The notes: generated by a model not told the origin, from the sequence alone. DNA of 18,044 nt from Candidatus Brocadiales bacterium (GCA_030586765.1 JAUQZZ010000013.1:1-18044), one strand, 5' to 3'; positions 1 through 8,049 are shown, numbered from the stretch's first letter. Translations and numbers: made by a program.

Positions 1-25
1 TCTTAAGGGTGATACTGTCGGTCAT
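1..25 (-). CDS. nuoC: NADH-quinone oxidoreductase subunit C, first codons only (partial)
   Basis: Only the first eight codons are in the window (MTDSITLK). The ATG overlaps the nuoB stop codon by one base (TAATG), and an AGGAG Shine-Dalgarno lies about seven bases upstream. The identity is inferred from the standard nuoA-nuoB-nuoC order; eight residues are too few to recognise a family. It could equally be a fused nuoCD. Confidence 0.55.
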
Positions 26-498
26 TATATCTCCTGCTTTTGATTCTGTATCTTGTCCTGAAGTCTCATTATGCCGTCGAGGACCGACTCAGGTCGTGGT
101 GGGCAACCAGGGGTATAGACGTCTACGGGGATGATGGTGTCTATACCTTGCACAGTAGCATAATTGTCATAGGGGCCTCCTGAGCAGGTGCATCCCCCAA
201 AGGCCACTACCCATTTGGGCTCGCACATCTGCTCGTAGACCCTTTTCAGTATAGGGGCCTGCTTATGACTGATAGTCCCTACAACAAAAAGTACATCCGC
301 CTGCCTGGGAGAAAAGCGGGGCAGGCCAGCGCCGAAGCGGTCTATATCGTAGTGACTGGCTGCGGTGGCCATGTATTCCATCCCGCAACAGGCAGTAACA
401 AAGGGGTACATGAACAAGGAGTATTTTCTGGCCCAGCCAATGGCCTTGTCGAGCTTGGTCAGGACTACGCTACCGCCCAGGGCATCTTCTAGCGCCAT
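25..498 (-). CDS. nuoB: NADH-quinone oxidoreductase subunit B (NuoB, N2 Fe-S cluster)
   Basis: NuoB is the peripheral-arm subunit of complex I that holds 4Fe-4S cluster N2, the last electron carrier before quinone. All four ligand cysteines are visible: the adjacent pair in TACCGMEYMA (37 and 38 of the product given here), one in GGCTCSGG (103) and one in PGCPP (132). An upstream in-frame ATG at 519 would add seven residues (MEGRCTG) but has no ribosome binding site. The ATG at 498 has AAGGAAGG about nine bases upstream and gives about 157 residues, so I prefer it. Either start overlaps the 3' end of nuoA, and the stop overlaps the next start, indicating translational coupling in a nuo operon. 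NuoB-type subunits also occur in related hydrogenases and in Fpo/Ndh complexes, but the NuoA neighbour supports complex I. Confidence 0.95.
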   Translation of the reverse strand: MALEDALGGSVVLTKLDKAIGWARKYSLFMYPFVTACCGMEYMATAASHYDIDRFGAGLPRFSPRQADVLFVVGTISHKQAPILKRVYEQMCEPKWVVAFGGCTCSGGPYDNYATVQGIDTIIPVDVYTPGCPPRPESVLDGIMRLQDKIQNQKQEI

Positions 499-845
499 TC
501 CAGTACACCTTCCTTCCATGCATAAAGAAGCGCCAGACCTACAAAGAGCGTGAAGACCATCATCTCCAGAAGGCCAAAGATGGCTAGCTTCTTGTAGAGC
601 ACTGCCCAGGGATAGAAAAACACCACCTCCACATCAAAGACAAGAAAAAGTACGGCTACGAGGTAAAACTTGATAGGAAATCTTTCCCTGGCGGGCCCAG
701 AAGGGTCCATCCCGCATTCAAAGGGCAGGGCCTTTTCAGGGGTCAGCCTCTTGGGACCAAGGATGGTAGATAAGAATATAAGAAGCCCTGGTATTAAGGC
801 TGCAATTAAGAAGGTGAGTACAATAGCCAGCCAGTAACCCTGCAC
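489..845 (-). CDS. nuoA: NADH-quinone oxidoreductase subunit A (NuoA)
   Basis: This is the small membrane subunit of complex I, 118 residues as usual for the family. It has three hydrophobic segments (about 5-29, 61-83 and 88-110) and the family signature: an acidic-cysteine loop PFECGMDPSG followed by RFPIKFYLVAVLFLVFDVE. The start codon is GTG at 845, preceded by a purine-rich GGAGAGAGGGG stretch. The gene is first in the operon; nuoB overlaps its end. A promoter candidate lies about 33 bases upstream of the GTG. The identification is firm. Whether the complex uses NADH, ferredoxin or F420 cannot be decided because the rest of the operon is outside the window. Confidence 0.95.
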   Translation of the reverse strand: MQGYWLAIVLTFLIAALIPGLLIFLSTILGPKRLTPEKALPFECGMDPSGPARERFPIKFYLVAVLFLVFDVEVVFFYPWAVLYKKLAIFGLLEMMVFTLFVGLALLYAWKEGVLEWR

Positions 846-877
846 AGCAGCCCCTCTCTCCTTTCAGTAGGCCCAGT

Positions 878-905
878 AGTTTACAAAAAATTTCAGCAAA
901 GTCAA
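878..905 (-). promoter_or_regulatory. Sigma70-type promoter for the nuo operon
   Basis: Reading leftwards, TTGACT (900-905) and TAAACT (878-883) are separated by 16 bases, and the nuoA GTG begins about 33 bases after the -10. This is the best hexamer pair in the 180-base gap between comB and nuoA. It suggests that the nuo operon is transcribed independently of comB. Confidence 0.6.
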
Positions 906-1025
906 AGGATTTTTGTGGAGTTATGAGGGGTTGTATTAGGTTTTGTAGTTTCGCAGTAGAAATGAGACTCTTTAGGGCGTTAGATGTAGTGTGGTGGAAG
1001 AGGCTACAAGGGTCTTTCCTATTAC

Positions 1026-1742
1026 CTACCCGGAGCAGATTAATCTTCCTTTAGTAAACCTGGGGATAATCTTGTAGCCGCCTACCTTTGCACAGAATCT
1101 GATGTCCTCACGAAACCCGATCTCCTGAAGGCGCTTGCCGTGGCGACTGTCCAATAGGGCCTGAAGGATGTCCTTCTTATAATACCGATATACTGTGTGG
1201 GCACAACGGACAGAGTCCGTCAGAGAGACATCCTGTCCCTTCATAAGTCTCTCTATGAGCATCCCTGCGCATACGGCGTCCTCTAAAGACATCTCCCCAT
1301 CCGTGCCAGAAAGGGCTATAAGAATCTTGCCTCCTGCCTGTAAGAGATAATCCACAACAGCAGGCAGGTTCAGGAAGGCGCAGATAATGACCTCCTTAGG
1401 CCCCTTCAGGGCAGAGAGGTTCCGCGTGCAATTGGTAGTGGTGAAGACTACGGCCTTATTGCGGACTACCTGAGAAGAATACTCTTGTGGGGAATTACCC
1501 AGATGGAAGCCCTTTATCCTTACGCCGTCCCTCTCTCCCCCAAGGACCCCCCCTCCTCCCAGTTCCTCGGCCTTTTTGAGGGCCTCCCTTATAGTAGCCA
1601 CAGGGTATATGACCTTACATCCCTGAGAGAAGGCATAGACTATGGTGGAGCTGGCCCTAAGGACGTCTATAACTACCACCTTCCACTCCCTTTGCTGCGT
1701 CTTTCGCAGTTCAGCAGGATTAAAGGTTAGATTTATCTCCAA
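1026..1742 (-). CDS. comB: Probable 2-phosphosulfolactate phosphatase (ComB family)
   Basis: ComB removes phosphate from 2-phospho-3-sulfolactate, a step in coenzyme M synthesis and, in bacteria, in sulfolactate production. The 238-residue length is normal for the family, and its conserved blocks are present in order: VIDVLRASST (24-33), GGERDGVRIKGFHLGNSP (68-85), TTTNCTRN (101-108) and SGTDGEMSLED (145-155). The third block reads NCTR where NGTR is usual, a small deviation next to the active site. The start is TTG at 1742 with only a weak purine stretch upstream; no nearby ATG would preserve the N-terminal strand. A mobile-element-like sequence ends 18 bases upstream of this start. No other sulfolactate or coenzyme M gene is in the window, so the pathway is inferred from the family alone. 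Confidence 0.85.
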   Translation of the reverse strand: MEINLTFNPAELRKTQQREWKVVVIDVLRASSTIVYAFSQGCKVIYPVATIREALKKAEELGGGGVLGGERDGVRIKGFHLGNSPQEYSSQVVRNKAVVFTTTNCTRNLSALKGPKEVIICAFLNLPAVVDYLLQAGGKILIALSGTDGEMSLEDAVCAGMLIERLMKGQDVSLTDSVRCAHTVYRYYKKDILQALLDSRHGKRLQEIGFREDIRFCAKVGGYKIIPRFTKGRLICSG

Positions 1743-1760
1743 GTCGCTCTCTTATTCTTC

Positions 1761-1920
1761 GAGAACTATGAAAAAGTCTTTGGTAGACAACGACCTTTAT
1801 GGTCGTTGATAACGCTATCAACGAAGTAAAACTTCGTTGTCTGCCCTTAGTCTTCTTAAGGGATCTATGAAAGAGTAAGGCCGTTGTCTACCGTAAGAGT
1901 AGATTTTTTTGAGAGCTCTC
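1761..1920. mobile_element. MITE-like element, copy A, with 5-bp target duplication TCTTC
   Basis: The left end, GAGAACTATGAAAAAGTC (1761-1778), matches 16 of 18 bases of the left end of the element at 15617. The right end read inward from 1920, GAGAGCTCTCAAAAA, matches the same terminus at 13 of 15. The direct repeat TCTTC lies immediately outside both ends (1756-1760 and 1921-1925). Inside are an 11-bp inverted repeat, GGTAGACAACG (1782-1792) with CGTTGTCTACC (1882-1892), and four nested hairpins at 1788-1808, 1804-1823, 1819-1839 and 1844-1862. There is no coding capacity. The element sits between pyk and comB, 18 bases before the comB start. Confidence 0.7.
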
Positions 1921-1934
1921 TCTTCACGAAGGTA

Positions 1935-1979
1935 ATAAGAAACCTTCCCTAATTCTTATATCTTGCGGAGGTTTCTTAT
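1935..1979 (-). terminator. Inverted repeat at the end of pyk, possible terminator
   Basis: A perfect 11-bp inverted repeat, ATAAGAAACCT (1935-1945) and AGGTTTCTTAT (1969-1979), overlaps the pyk stop codon with a 23-base loop. Read in the pyk direction it would form a stem at the transcript 3' end, followed by UUACC. The U tract is poor and the loop large, so this is a weak terminator candidate. Confidence 0.3.
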
Positions 1980-3397
1980 ATGACGTGTGCCTTCATAAGG
2001 TTGGTAACGCCTCGCTGTGTAAAGGGGTGTCTGGCCGTAACGACTACCTTATCTCCCTTTTTCACTAGACCTATGCTCAAGGCAACCTTTTCCGCCTCCT
2101 TAATCATCTCGTCCGTATCTCTCACCTCCTTCATCCTTACGGGGTAAACCCCCCAGGTGAGGCAGAGCTGGTTAACCACCTTCTGAAAGGGGGTTGCGGC
2201 AATAATGGGACAGGGAGGGCGGTATCGGGCCACCAGTCTTGCAGTCTTGCCCGAACGTGTGCAGGCAATAATGGCTGCAGCCTGCAGGTCTATAGCGGCC
2301 TGACAGGCGCCGTGGGTAACAGCATCTGAGATGGTGTCTTCACGTATAAGCTCATCCTTGAGAAGCCTACCCAATTCTACGGTTCCTTCCATTTTATAGG
2401 CAATCCTCACCATTGCCTCCAGGGACTCCACAGGATAACTTCCCACTGCCGTCTCACCGCTGAGCATAAGGGCGTCTGTACCATCCAGTACCGCATTGGC
2501 CACGTCCGTGGCCTCTGCCCTGGTGGGGGAGGGGCTTTTTATCATAGACTCCAACATCTGGGTAGCTGTGATAACGGGCTTACCCAGGAGGTTACAGGCC
2601 CGGATTATCCTCTTCTGGAGCAAGGGTACCTCCTCTAACTCTGTCTCCACCCCCAGGTCTCCCCTGGCTACCATCACTCCATCGGCCTCCTCCATTATCT
2701 CCTCCAAGTTTTCCAGGGCCTGACGTCTCTCTATCTTTGCTATGATGGGCACATCTCCTCCTCGAGAGCTAATAAACCCTCTGGCCTTCTGGATGTCCCT
2801 GGCGTTCCTTACAAAGGAGAGGGCTATAATATCCACCCCCTCCTTTAGCCCCAAAAGGATGTCTCTCTTATCCTTTTCCGTCAAGGCCTCTATGTCTAAA
2901 CGGGTATCCGGGAGATTTACCCCTTTATGGGAACTCAGAAGGCCACCCTGGAGCACACGACATCGCATCTCTTTCTTGCTACTACTAATGGCCCTTAGAC
3001 GAATGGCACCATCATTAATTAATATAGAGGCCCCGGGCTTGACCTTTTGGGGAAGCCATGGGTAATTCACGCTCAAGGAATGGGAATTGCCAATAATTTT
3101 CTTACTTACAATGGTAACGGTATCACCCTTTTTCAAGAAAACAGGTTCTGGCCGCACCTCCCCCACCCTAATTTTGGGTCCTCCCAGGTCTTGCATTATA
3201 GCCACGGGTCTTCCCAGGGCCCTGGAGAGCCGTCTAAGGCGACCCATGACCTCTATGTGTTCCTCAGAATTGCCGTGGGAGAAATTAACCCTGGCTACAT
3301 CCATCCCTGCCTTTATCATCTCCCTGAGCACTTCTTGACTACGGCTACTAGGTCCAATGGTGCAGAGTATCTTCGTTTTCTTCAGTCTCTTTTGCAT
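1976..3397 (-). CDS. pyk: Pyruvate kinase
   Basis: This enzyme catalyses the last step of glycolysis, making pyruvate and ATP from phosphoenolpyruvate and ADP in the cytoplasm. At 473 residues it is full length. Motifs in order are RVNFSHG (36-42), DLGGPKIR (70-77), the catalytic lysine block IIAKIERRQ (K221, E223), VARGDLGVE (243-251, D247) and the long signature from KPVITATQM (273) to GETAVG (314-319), followed by the C-terminal domain. GPKIR has lysine (K75) where potassium-dependent enzymes have glutamate, so activity is predicted not to need potassium. The ATG follows the upstream stop directly (TAAATG), indicating coupling. It is the last gene of the five-gene operon, which also carries a phosphofructokinase and an ADP-forming acyl-CoA synthetase. 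Confidence 0.97.
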   Translation of the reverse strand: MQKRLKKTKILCTIGPSSRSQEVLREMIKAGMDVARVNFSHGNSEEHIEVMGRLRRLSRALGRPVAIMQDLGGPKIRVGEVRPEPVFLKKGDTVTIVSKKIIGNSHSLSVNYPWLPQKVKPGASILINDGAIRLRAISSSKKEMRCRVLQGGLLSSHKGVNLPDTRLDIEALTEKDKRDILLGLKEGVDIIALSFVRNARDIQKARGFISSRGGDVPIIAKIERRQALENLEEIMEEADGVMVARGDLGVETELEEVPLLQKRIIRACNLLGKPVITATQMLESMIKSPSPTRAEATDVANAVLDGTDALMLSGETAVGSYPVESLEAMVRIAYKMEGTVELGRLLKDELIREDTISDAVTHGACQAAIDLQAAAIIACTRSGKTARLVARYRPPCPIIAATPFQKVVNQLCLTWGVYPVRMKEVRDTDEMIKEAEKVALSIGLVKKGDKVVVTARHPFTQRGVTNLMKAHVI

Positions 3398-4471
3398 TTA
3401 AGTAGGCTTGAGTCCTAGTTTTTTATATAGAAGTCCAAAGTCTATCTCCCTCTCCACCACTTCCTGCATGCGAGAAAGTTTGACCTTACTCCACCTATGG
3501 AGATGGCTGGCCAGACCCTCGCAAATATCTATAGTCTCTGCGGTATCCCGCTTCACCACCATAACAGGGGTACCCATCTCCCTGGCCCTGGTCAGGATAG
3601 ACTCACAAGGATAGAGCCCCCCTGTGAGGATGAGGCACTTAGTAGGTGTCTCCAGGGCCGCTAGCTGTATGTCGCTACGGTCCCCACCAGTAATTACCGC
3701 CTTATTAGATACCCTACGAAAGTATTTAAGGGCACTTTCTACGTTCATCGCCCCTATCATACAGTGCTCCACCAGTTCATCCAGCCTTTCTTCTCCACAG
3801 AGTAGTTCACCATGCAGCGCCTCCAGAAACTCCCTGACCGGCACCGCCCCTATCACGGGGTCCTTGGGGACTATCCCCAGGGTACTAATTCCTCTTGACT
3901 CTAGATAAGGCACCACCACTTCCTTTATATACCCTATCCTGCCAGGAGGTACGAGATTGAATACCACACCCAGTAATCTGTCTTTCAGGATGCATAAGGC
4001 ATAAAGAAAGCCGTCCAGGGTCTCTAAGGGGTTTTCAAATTTATCTATGAGGATGACCTTGGCCTTGACCTCCTGGACAAAATCCAGTTCGGAGAGTCCT
4101 ACCACCGTACCACTGGAAAGGCGTCCTAATCCATGGACAAGGAGGAGGTCCTTACCCTTAGACAATCGATTAAAAGCCCCCAGGACCGTATCCCTAACCT
4201 TGAACTTCTTGCCCTTTAGGAAAGAGGCGATGACCTCCTCTGTTAGGACCACCGGGCAGAGGGACTCCAGGGGTTCCTTAACCCCTATAGCCCTCTTAAG
4301 GAATAGGGCGTCTTCGTCCACCAGTTTGCCGTCAGCCTTGACGGGCAGGGCACCTATGGGTTTAAAAAAGCCCACCTTAAGGCCATCCTTTTTGAACCTG
4401 AGACCCATGCCCAGCCATACCAGGCTCTTTCCTGAATAATCTGTAACAGAACCTATAACTATAGGAATCAT
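3398..4471 (-). CDS. BioD-like P-loop / DRTGG-domain protein (phosphotransacetylase N-terminal type)
   Basis: The 357-residue protein corresponds to the N-terminal, non-catalytic half of long phosphotransacetylases (COG0857-type). It has a dethiobiotin-synthetase-like P-loop domain with GSVTDYSGKS at 7-16, followed by a DRTGG-type domain at about 215-325. The C-terminal phosphotransacetylase domain is absent, so it should not make acetyl phosphate. A strong AAAGGAGGGGAG lies just before the ATG. It sits between the acyl-CoA synthetase (12-base gap) and pyk (no gap). In long Pta enzymes this region regulates activity in response to metabolites. A regulatory or nucleotide-sensing role towards the neighbouring acyl-CoA synthetase is therefore plausible but is my inference. 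Standalone versions next to ADP-forming synthetases are, to my knowledge, known but little studied. Confidence 0.8.
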   Translation of the reverse strand: MIPIVIGSVTDYSGKSLVWLGMGLRFKKDGLKVGFFKPIGALPVKADGKLVDEDALFLKRAIGVKEPLESLCPVVLTEEVIASFLKGKKFKVRDTVLGAFNRLSKGKDLLLVHGLGRLSSGTVVGLSELDFVQEVKAKVILIDKFENPLETLDGFLYALCILKDRLLGVVFNLVPPGRIGYIKEVVVPYLESRGISTLGIVPKDPVIGAVPVREFLEALHGELLCGEERLDELVEHCMIGAMNVESALKYFRRVSNKAVITGGDRSDIQLAALETPTKCLILTGGLYPCESILTRAREMGTPVMVVKRDTAETIDICEGLASHLHRWSKVKLSRMQEVVEREIDFGLLYKKLGLKPT

Positions 4472-4483
4472 CTCTCCCCTCCT

Positions 4484-6583
4484 TTAGCCAGGAGATATAT
4501 TTATCCTGGCATCTATGGCCACGGCCCCTTTACCCTTGGGGAGGACGCTCAGTGGGTTTATATCTAATTCCAGTACCTGGGGAAAGTCTGTAACTAATTG
4601 GGAAAGCCTCTGGAGCCCTTCTACAATGGCCTCAAGGTCCACAGGACTCTCACCCCTAGCCCCTTTCAGGAGGGGGTAGGCCCTTATCTCCCCAAGCATC
4701 TCCCTGGCATCCCTCTGGGTTATAGGAGCTACCCTAAAGGAGACATCTTTAAGCACCTCTACATAAATACCCCCAAGACCAAACATAAGCAGGGGTCCAA
4801 ACTGGGGGTCTAGGGTTGCGCCCAGTATGACCTCCTTACCTCCCCTTACCATCTCCTGGACAAAGACGCCATGGACAAGGGCATCGGGCATCCTTCGCCT
4901 CGCTTTTTCAAGTATCTCCTCGAAGGCCTGTACCACATCGCTGGAATTCCTTATCCCTACTCTAACCCCACCAATATCGGACTTATGAAGGATGTCTGGC
5001 GAGGCCACTTTTAAGACCACAGGATAGCCTATCTCCTCAGCCACCTTTATGGCAGATTCCTTGCTGTTAACAAGGATGCTTCTGGGTACAGAGAAGCCGT
5101 AGGCAGAAATCACCTCCCTGGCCTCTCCCTCGGCAAGGGTGGAATAGCCCCTCTCCAGGCACTGGCGGAAGACTTCCCTAACAGCGACCTTATCACCCTT
5201 AAATAACTTGGGCTCCTCTACAGGCCTCTCTACCCACTGCCTCTGCCTATACATTGCCGATAATACGGAGATTGCCCTCTCAGGGAAAGGATAATTGGGC
5301 ACCTTGTACTGGGATAAAACCTCTGCGCCTCTTTCTGCTAGGGGACCTCCCATAAAGGAGGCCACCACGGCCTTTCTCTTCGCCCTAGCAGAAATCTCCC
5401 CCACTGCCCGTGCTGTCTCATCCATATCTGTCATGGCCTGAGGTGTAAGTATAACCAGGATTGCATGCACATTTTCATCCTTAATGACCCCCTCCATGGC
5501 ATAGCGGTAGCGCTCCGACTTGGCATCTCCCAGTATATCCACTGGATTGTAGAGGTTGGCAAAGGGTGGGAGGCCCCCTCTGAGACCGTCTACAGTCTCT
5601 TTTGTGAAGGAAGACATCCTGAGGCCAGCGTACTCCACTGCGTCTGAGGCAATAATCCCTGGTCCACCGGCGTTAGTAATAATTGCCACTCCTGGCCCCC
5701 TAAGAACCTCCTGATAGCTGAAGGCCCTAGCAAGATCGAAGAGTTCCTCCAGGGTCCTGGCCCTAAGAACACCCGCCTGGAGAAAGGCGGCAGAGAAGGC
5801 CTTATCAGAGCCAGCTAGGCTCCCTGTGTGGGAGGAGGCCGCCCTGGCCCCTGCTGCTGAACCCCCTGCCTTGGTAATAACTACTGCCTTTTTCTTAGTT
5901 ACCCTAGAGGCCACCTCCATAAAGGCCCTACCGTCCTTAATCCCTTCAATGTAACCCAATATAACCCTGGTCTCTGGGTCTTCTTCCAGGGCCTCCAGGA
6001 GGTCTACCTCACTTATATCCACGATGTTTCCCATGCTGACGAATTTGGAGAATCCTATGCGCTCCCTCTGGGCCCAATCCAGGATGGCGGTACAAAGGGC
6101 CCCGGATTGAGAAAAGAAGGCTATGTCCCCTTTAGGGGGTGAACTGGCAGCAAAGGTAGCATTAAGGCAGTGGTGGGTATTAATCACCCCAAGGCAGTTA
6201 GGGCCTATGACCCTCATTCCATATCTCTTTATCTTGCTCAGAAGTTCCTTCTCCCTGGCTGCCCCATCCACCCCGCTTTCCTTAAAACCACCGCTGATAA
6301 TTACAGCGGAATAGATACCCTTCTGGGCACACTCATCAATTACCTCTAGAGTAAGCTGGGAAGGAAGGACTAAGACGGCTAGTTCTACACTATCCTCCAC
6401 GGACTTTACGCTGGGATACGCCTTTAGGCCAAGGATGCTATCGGCCTTGGGATTAATAGGATATATCCTCCCCTGGAATCCATACTGGAGGATATTTTTG
6501 AGGACACTATGGCCCACCTTGTGTTCCTCCCTGGCTGCGCCTATTACTGCGATGGAGTTGGGCCGGAAGAAATGGTCTAGCAT
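4484..6583 (-). CDS. ADP-forming acetate/acyl-CoA ligase, fused alpha-beta
   Basis: This enzyme converts an acyl-CoA plus ADP and phosphate into the free acid, CoA and ATP, and is used for acetate-forming energy conservation. The 699 residues contain a CoA-binding Rossmann domain (about 5-130, with NSIAVIGAA and INPK), a succinyl-CoA-ligase-like domain (about 145-285, with FFSQSGAL), a second ligase-CoA domain (about 295-450) and a C-terminal ATP-grasp domain (about 470-695). The two histidines of the phosphorelay are present: H252 in SSHTGSLAG and H533 in LHKSDIGG. Subunit order is alpha then beta in one chain. The ATG at 6583 has no clear Shine-Dalgarno but gives the normal family N-terminus. 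It follows pfkB by 18 bases. Substrate range (acetate, aryl or branched acids) cannot be read; protein acetyltransferases of the Pat type share this fold but carry an extra GNAT domain that is absent here. Confidence 0.92.
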   Translation of the reverse strand: MLDHFFRPNSIAVIGAAREEHKVGHSVLKNILQYGFQGRIYPINPKADSILGLKAYPSVKSVEDSVELAVLVLPSQLTLEVIDECAQKGIYSAVIISGGFKESGVDGAAREKELLSKIKRYGMRVIGPNCLGVINTHHCLNATFAASSPPKGDIAFFSQSGALCTAILDWAQRERIGFSKFVSMGNIVDISEVDLLEALEEDPETRVILGYIEGIKDGRAFMEVASRVTKKKAVVITKAGGSAAGARAASSHTGSLAGSDKAFSAAFLQAGVLRARTLEELFDLARAFSYQEVLRGPGVAIITNAGGPGIIASDAVEYAGLRMSSFTKETVDGLRGGLPPFANLYNPVDILGDAKSERYRYAMEGVIKDENVHAILVILTPQAMTDMDETARAVGEISARAKRKAVVASFMGGPLAERGAEVLSQYKVPNYPFPERAISVLSAMYRQRQWVERPVEEPKLFKGDKVAVREVFRQCLERGYSTLAEGEAREVISAYGFSVPRSILVNSKESAIKVAEEIGYPVVLKVASPDILHKSDIGGVRVGIRNSSDVVQAFEEILEKARRRMPDALVHGVFVQEMVRGGKEVILGATLDPQFGPLLMFGLGGIYVEVLKDVSFRVAPITQRDAREMLGEIRAYPLLKGARGESPVDLEAIVEGLQRLSQLVTDFPQVLELDINPLSVLPKGKGAVAIDARINISPG

Positions 6584-6601
6584 GATGGGGCTAATCTATC
6601 C

Positions 6602-7531
6602 TTAGAGTGTCTTTACCTTGACCTTCTTCAGGAGCCTAAGCACGTCCTCTTTGTGGCAGAGTTCCGTCCCTGGGCTAAGGGTGGCGGCTGTGCCTGCGGC
6701 CGTGGCAAAGATGGCCGCATCCCTGAGGGATTTGCCCTGCACCAGGCTAAAGACAAATCCCGCCACCAGAGAGTCTCCAGCCCCTATCCTGCTTACCACT
6801 TTCACATTAGGAGATATGCAGTGGAGAGAAATGTCCTTGCTTATTAGAACCAGGCCCTTCGGCCCCATGGAAACAAGTACAATCTCTATCCCCCTGGCAT
6901 TTAACTCCCTACCTATCCTGACCACGTCCTTAATATCCCCCACTTTTCTCCCCACCAGCCTCCCCAGCTCGTGGATATTGGGTTTTATCATATAAGGCTG
7001 CGCCTCTATACCCAGGCGAAGGGGTTCACCATCGGCATCAAGGACAGCCTTTCCCCTCTGGTCGTTGACCACTTTTATAAGCTGGGCATAGATGTTAGGG
7101 GTTATATTTCTTGGCAGGCTTCCACTCATTACCAGGAAACTAGGAGGAGGACGGAGGAGGGAAATTTTATTGTATATCTCTGCTACGTCCTGGGGCCTGA
7201 CCACAGGCCCTGGGGCGCTGAGGAGCATCTGGCGACCGCTCTTCTCGTCATTGACTATGATATTGGTACGGGTTTCTTCAGCTATCCTAATAAAGTCGCA
7301 GATTATCCCCTCGTTGATAAGCCGGCCCTGGAGTTCCAGCCCTCCAAAGCCCCCTATAAAACCCAGGGCAATGCTGTGGCCCCCAAGCTCCCTAATGGCC
7401 CTGGAAACGTCAATACCCTTACCCCCTGCATACCTCACCTCTGTCTTTATGCGGTTCAAATCATCGAACTTTATGTCCTCTACACTCACCGCCCTATCCA
7501 GGGCAGGGTTCAGGGTCAGAGTGTATATCAT
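6602..7531 (-). CDS. pfkB: PfkB-family phosphofructokinase (Pfk-2 / 1-phosphofructokinase type)
   Basis: This is a ribokinase-fold sugar-phosphate kinase of 309 residues. It has the N-terminal MIYTLTLNPALD strand, GGKGIDVSR (36-44; GGKGINVAR is usual), KPNIHE (183-188) and the catalytic GAGDSLVAGF, with D253 as base. These features place it in the 1-phosphofructokinase/tagatose-6-phosphate kinase/Pfk-2 group. The nearby pyk gene favours fructose-6-phosphate as substrate, but fructose-1-phosphate or tagatose-6-phosphate cannot be excluded. Its ATG overlaps the stop of the DJ-1 gene (ATGA), indicating translational coupling. No phosphotransferase-system genes are near, which argues mildly against FruK. 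The end is followed after 18 bases by the acyl-CoA synthetase. Confidence 0.85.
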   Translation of the reverse strand: MIYTLTLNPALDRAVSVEDIKFDDLNRIKTEVRYAGGKGIDVSRAIRELGGHSIALGFIGGFGGLELQGRLINEGIICDFIRIAEETRTNIIVNDEKSGRQMLLSAPGPVVRPQDVAEIYNKISLLRPPPSFLVMSGSLPRNITPNIYAQLIKVVNDQRGKAVLDADGEPLRLGIEAQPYMIKPNIHELGRLVGRKVGDIKDVVRIGRELNARGIEIVLVSMGPKGLVLISKDISLHCISPNVKVVSRIGAGDSLVAGFVFSLVQGKSLRDAAIFATAAGTAATLSPGTELCHKEDVLRLLKKVKVKTL

Positions 7532-8049
7532 GCGGCTTTTAACCTAGAAATAATTGCCTTGAGAAAATCTGGCAGGTCAGAGGGACAGCGGGAACTTATC
7601 ATGTTGCCATCTACTACCACCACCCTGTCTTCGTAAAGGGCCCCTGCATTCTGGAGGTCATCCTTTATGGCAAAAAAGCAGGTCATCTTCTTGCCCTTGA
7701 CTATGCCAGCGGAGATGGGCACCCAGGCGCCGTGGCATATAGGGGCCACTACCTTACCCGCCTCCCCCATGGCCTTTACTACCTTTAATACCGCCTTGTA
7801 TCTCCTGAGTTTATCTGGGGCATATCCACCTGGAATGACCACTACGTCAAAATCCTTCCAGTTTATATCCTCCACCCTGGCGTCGGCCTCCATAGGGTAG
7901 CCCTTCTTGCCGTGATAAGTTTTCTTCTCTGGACCAGCCACCACCACCTCTGCCCCTGCTTCTGTAAGGCGAAGCTTCGGATACCACGCCTCCAGGTCCT
8001 CATATTCGTCCTCTATAAGAATAAGGGCCTTCTTTCCCTTTAATTCCAT
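7528..8049 (-). CDS. DJ-1/PfpI family protein
   Basis: The 173-residue protein has the flavodoxin-like PfpI fold. The nucleophile elbow is ICHGAW with C105 and H106, and the conserved acidic stretch EDEYEDLE lies near the N-terminus. Family members have been described as intracellular proteases, glyoxalases or deglycases that deal with methylglyoxal-type damage; the biochemical role is disputed. It is the first gene of the operon, so expression with glycolytic enzymes fits a role against reactive triose by-products, but that is inference. GGGGG lies about eight bases before the ATG. The 134-base gap to the divergent metal operon must contain its promoter; I see AT-rich -10-like sequences there but no convincing -35. 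Confidence 0.88.
   Translation of the reverse strand: MELKGKKALILIEDEYEDLEAWYPKLRLTEAGAEVVVAGPEKKTYHGKKGYPMEADARVEDINWKDFDVVVIPGGYAPDKLRRYKAVLKVVKAMGEAGKVVAPICHGAWVPISAGIVKGKKMTCFFAIKDDLQNAGALYEDRVVVVDGNMISSRCPSDLPDFLKAIISRLKAA

Noticed and set aside
499..519. Longer NuoB start at 519
   Set aside because: It has no ribosome binding site, while the ATG at 498 has AAGGAAGG at good spacing.
6971..7636. Plus-strand reading frame of 221 codons
   Set aside because: It lies antisense to the well-supported pfkB and DJ-1 genes and its translation shows no recognisable motif.
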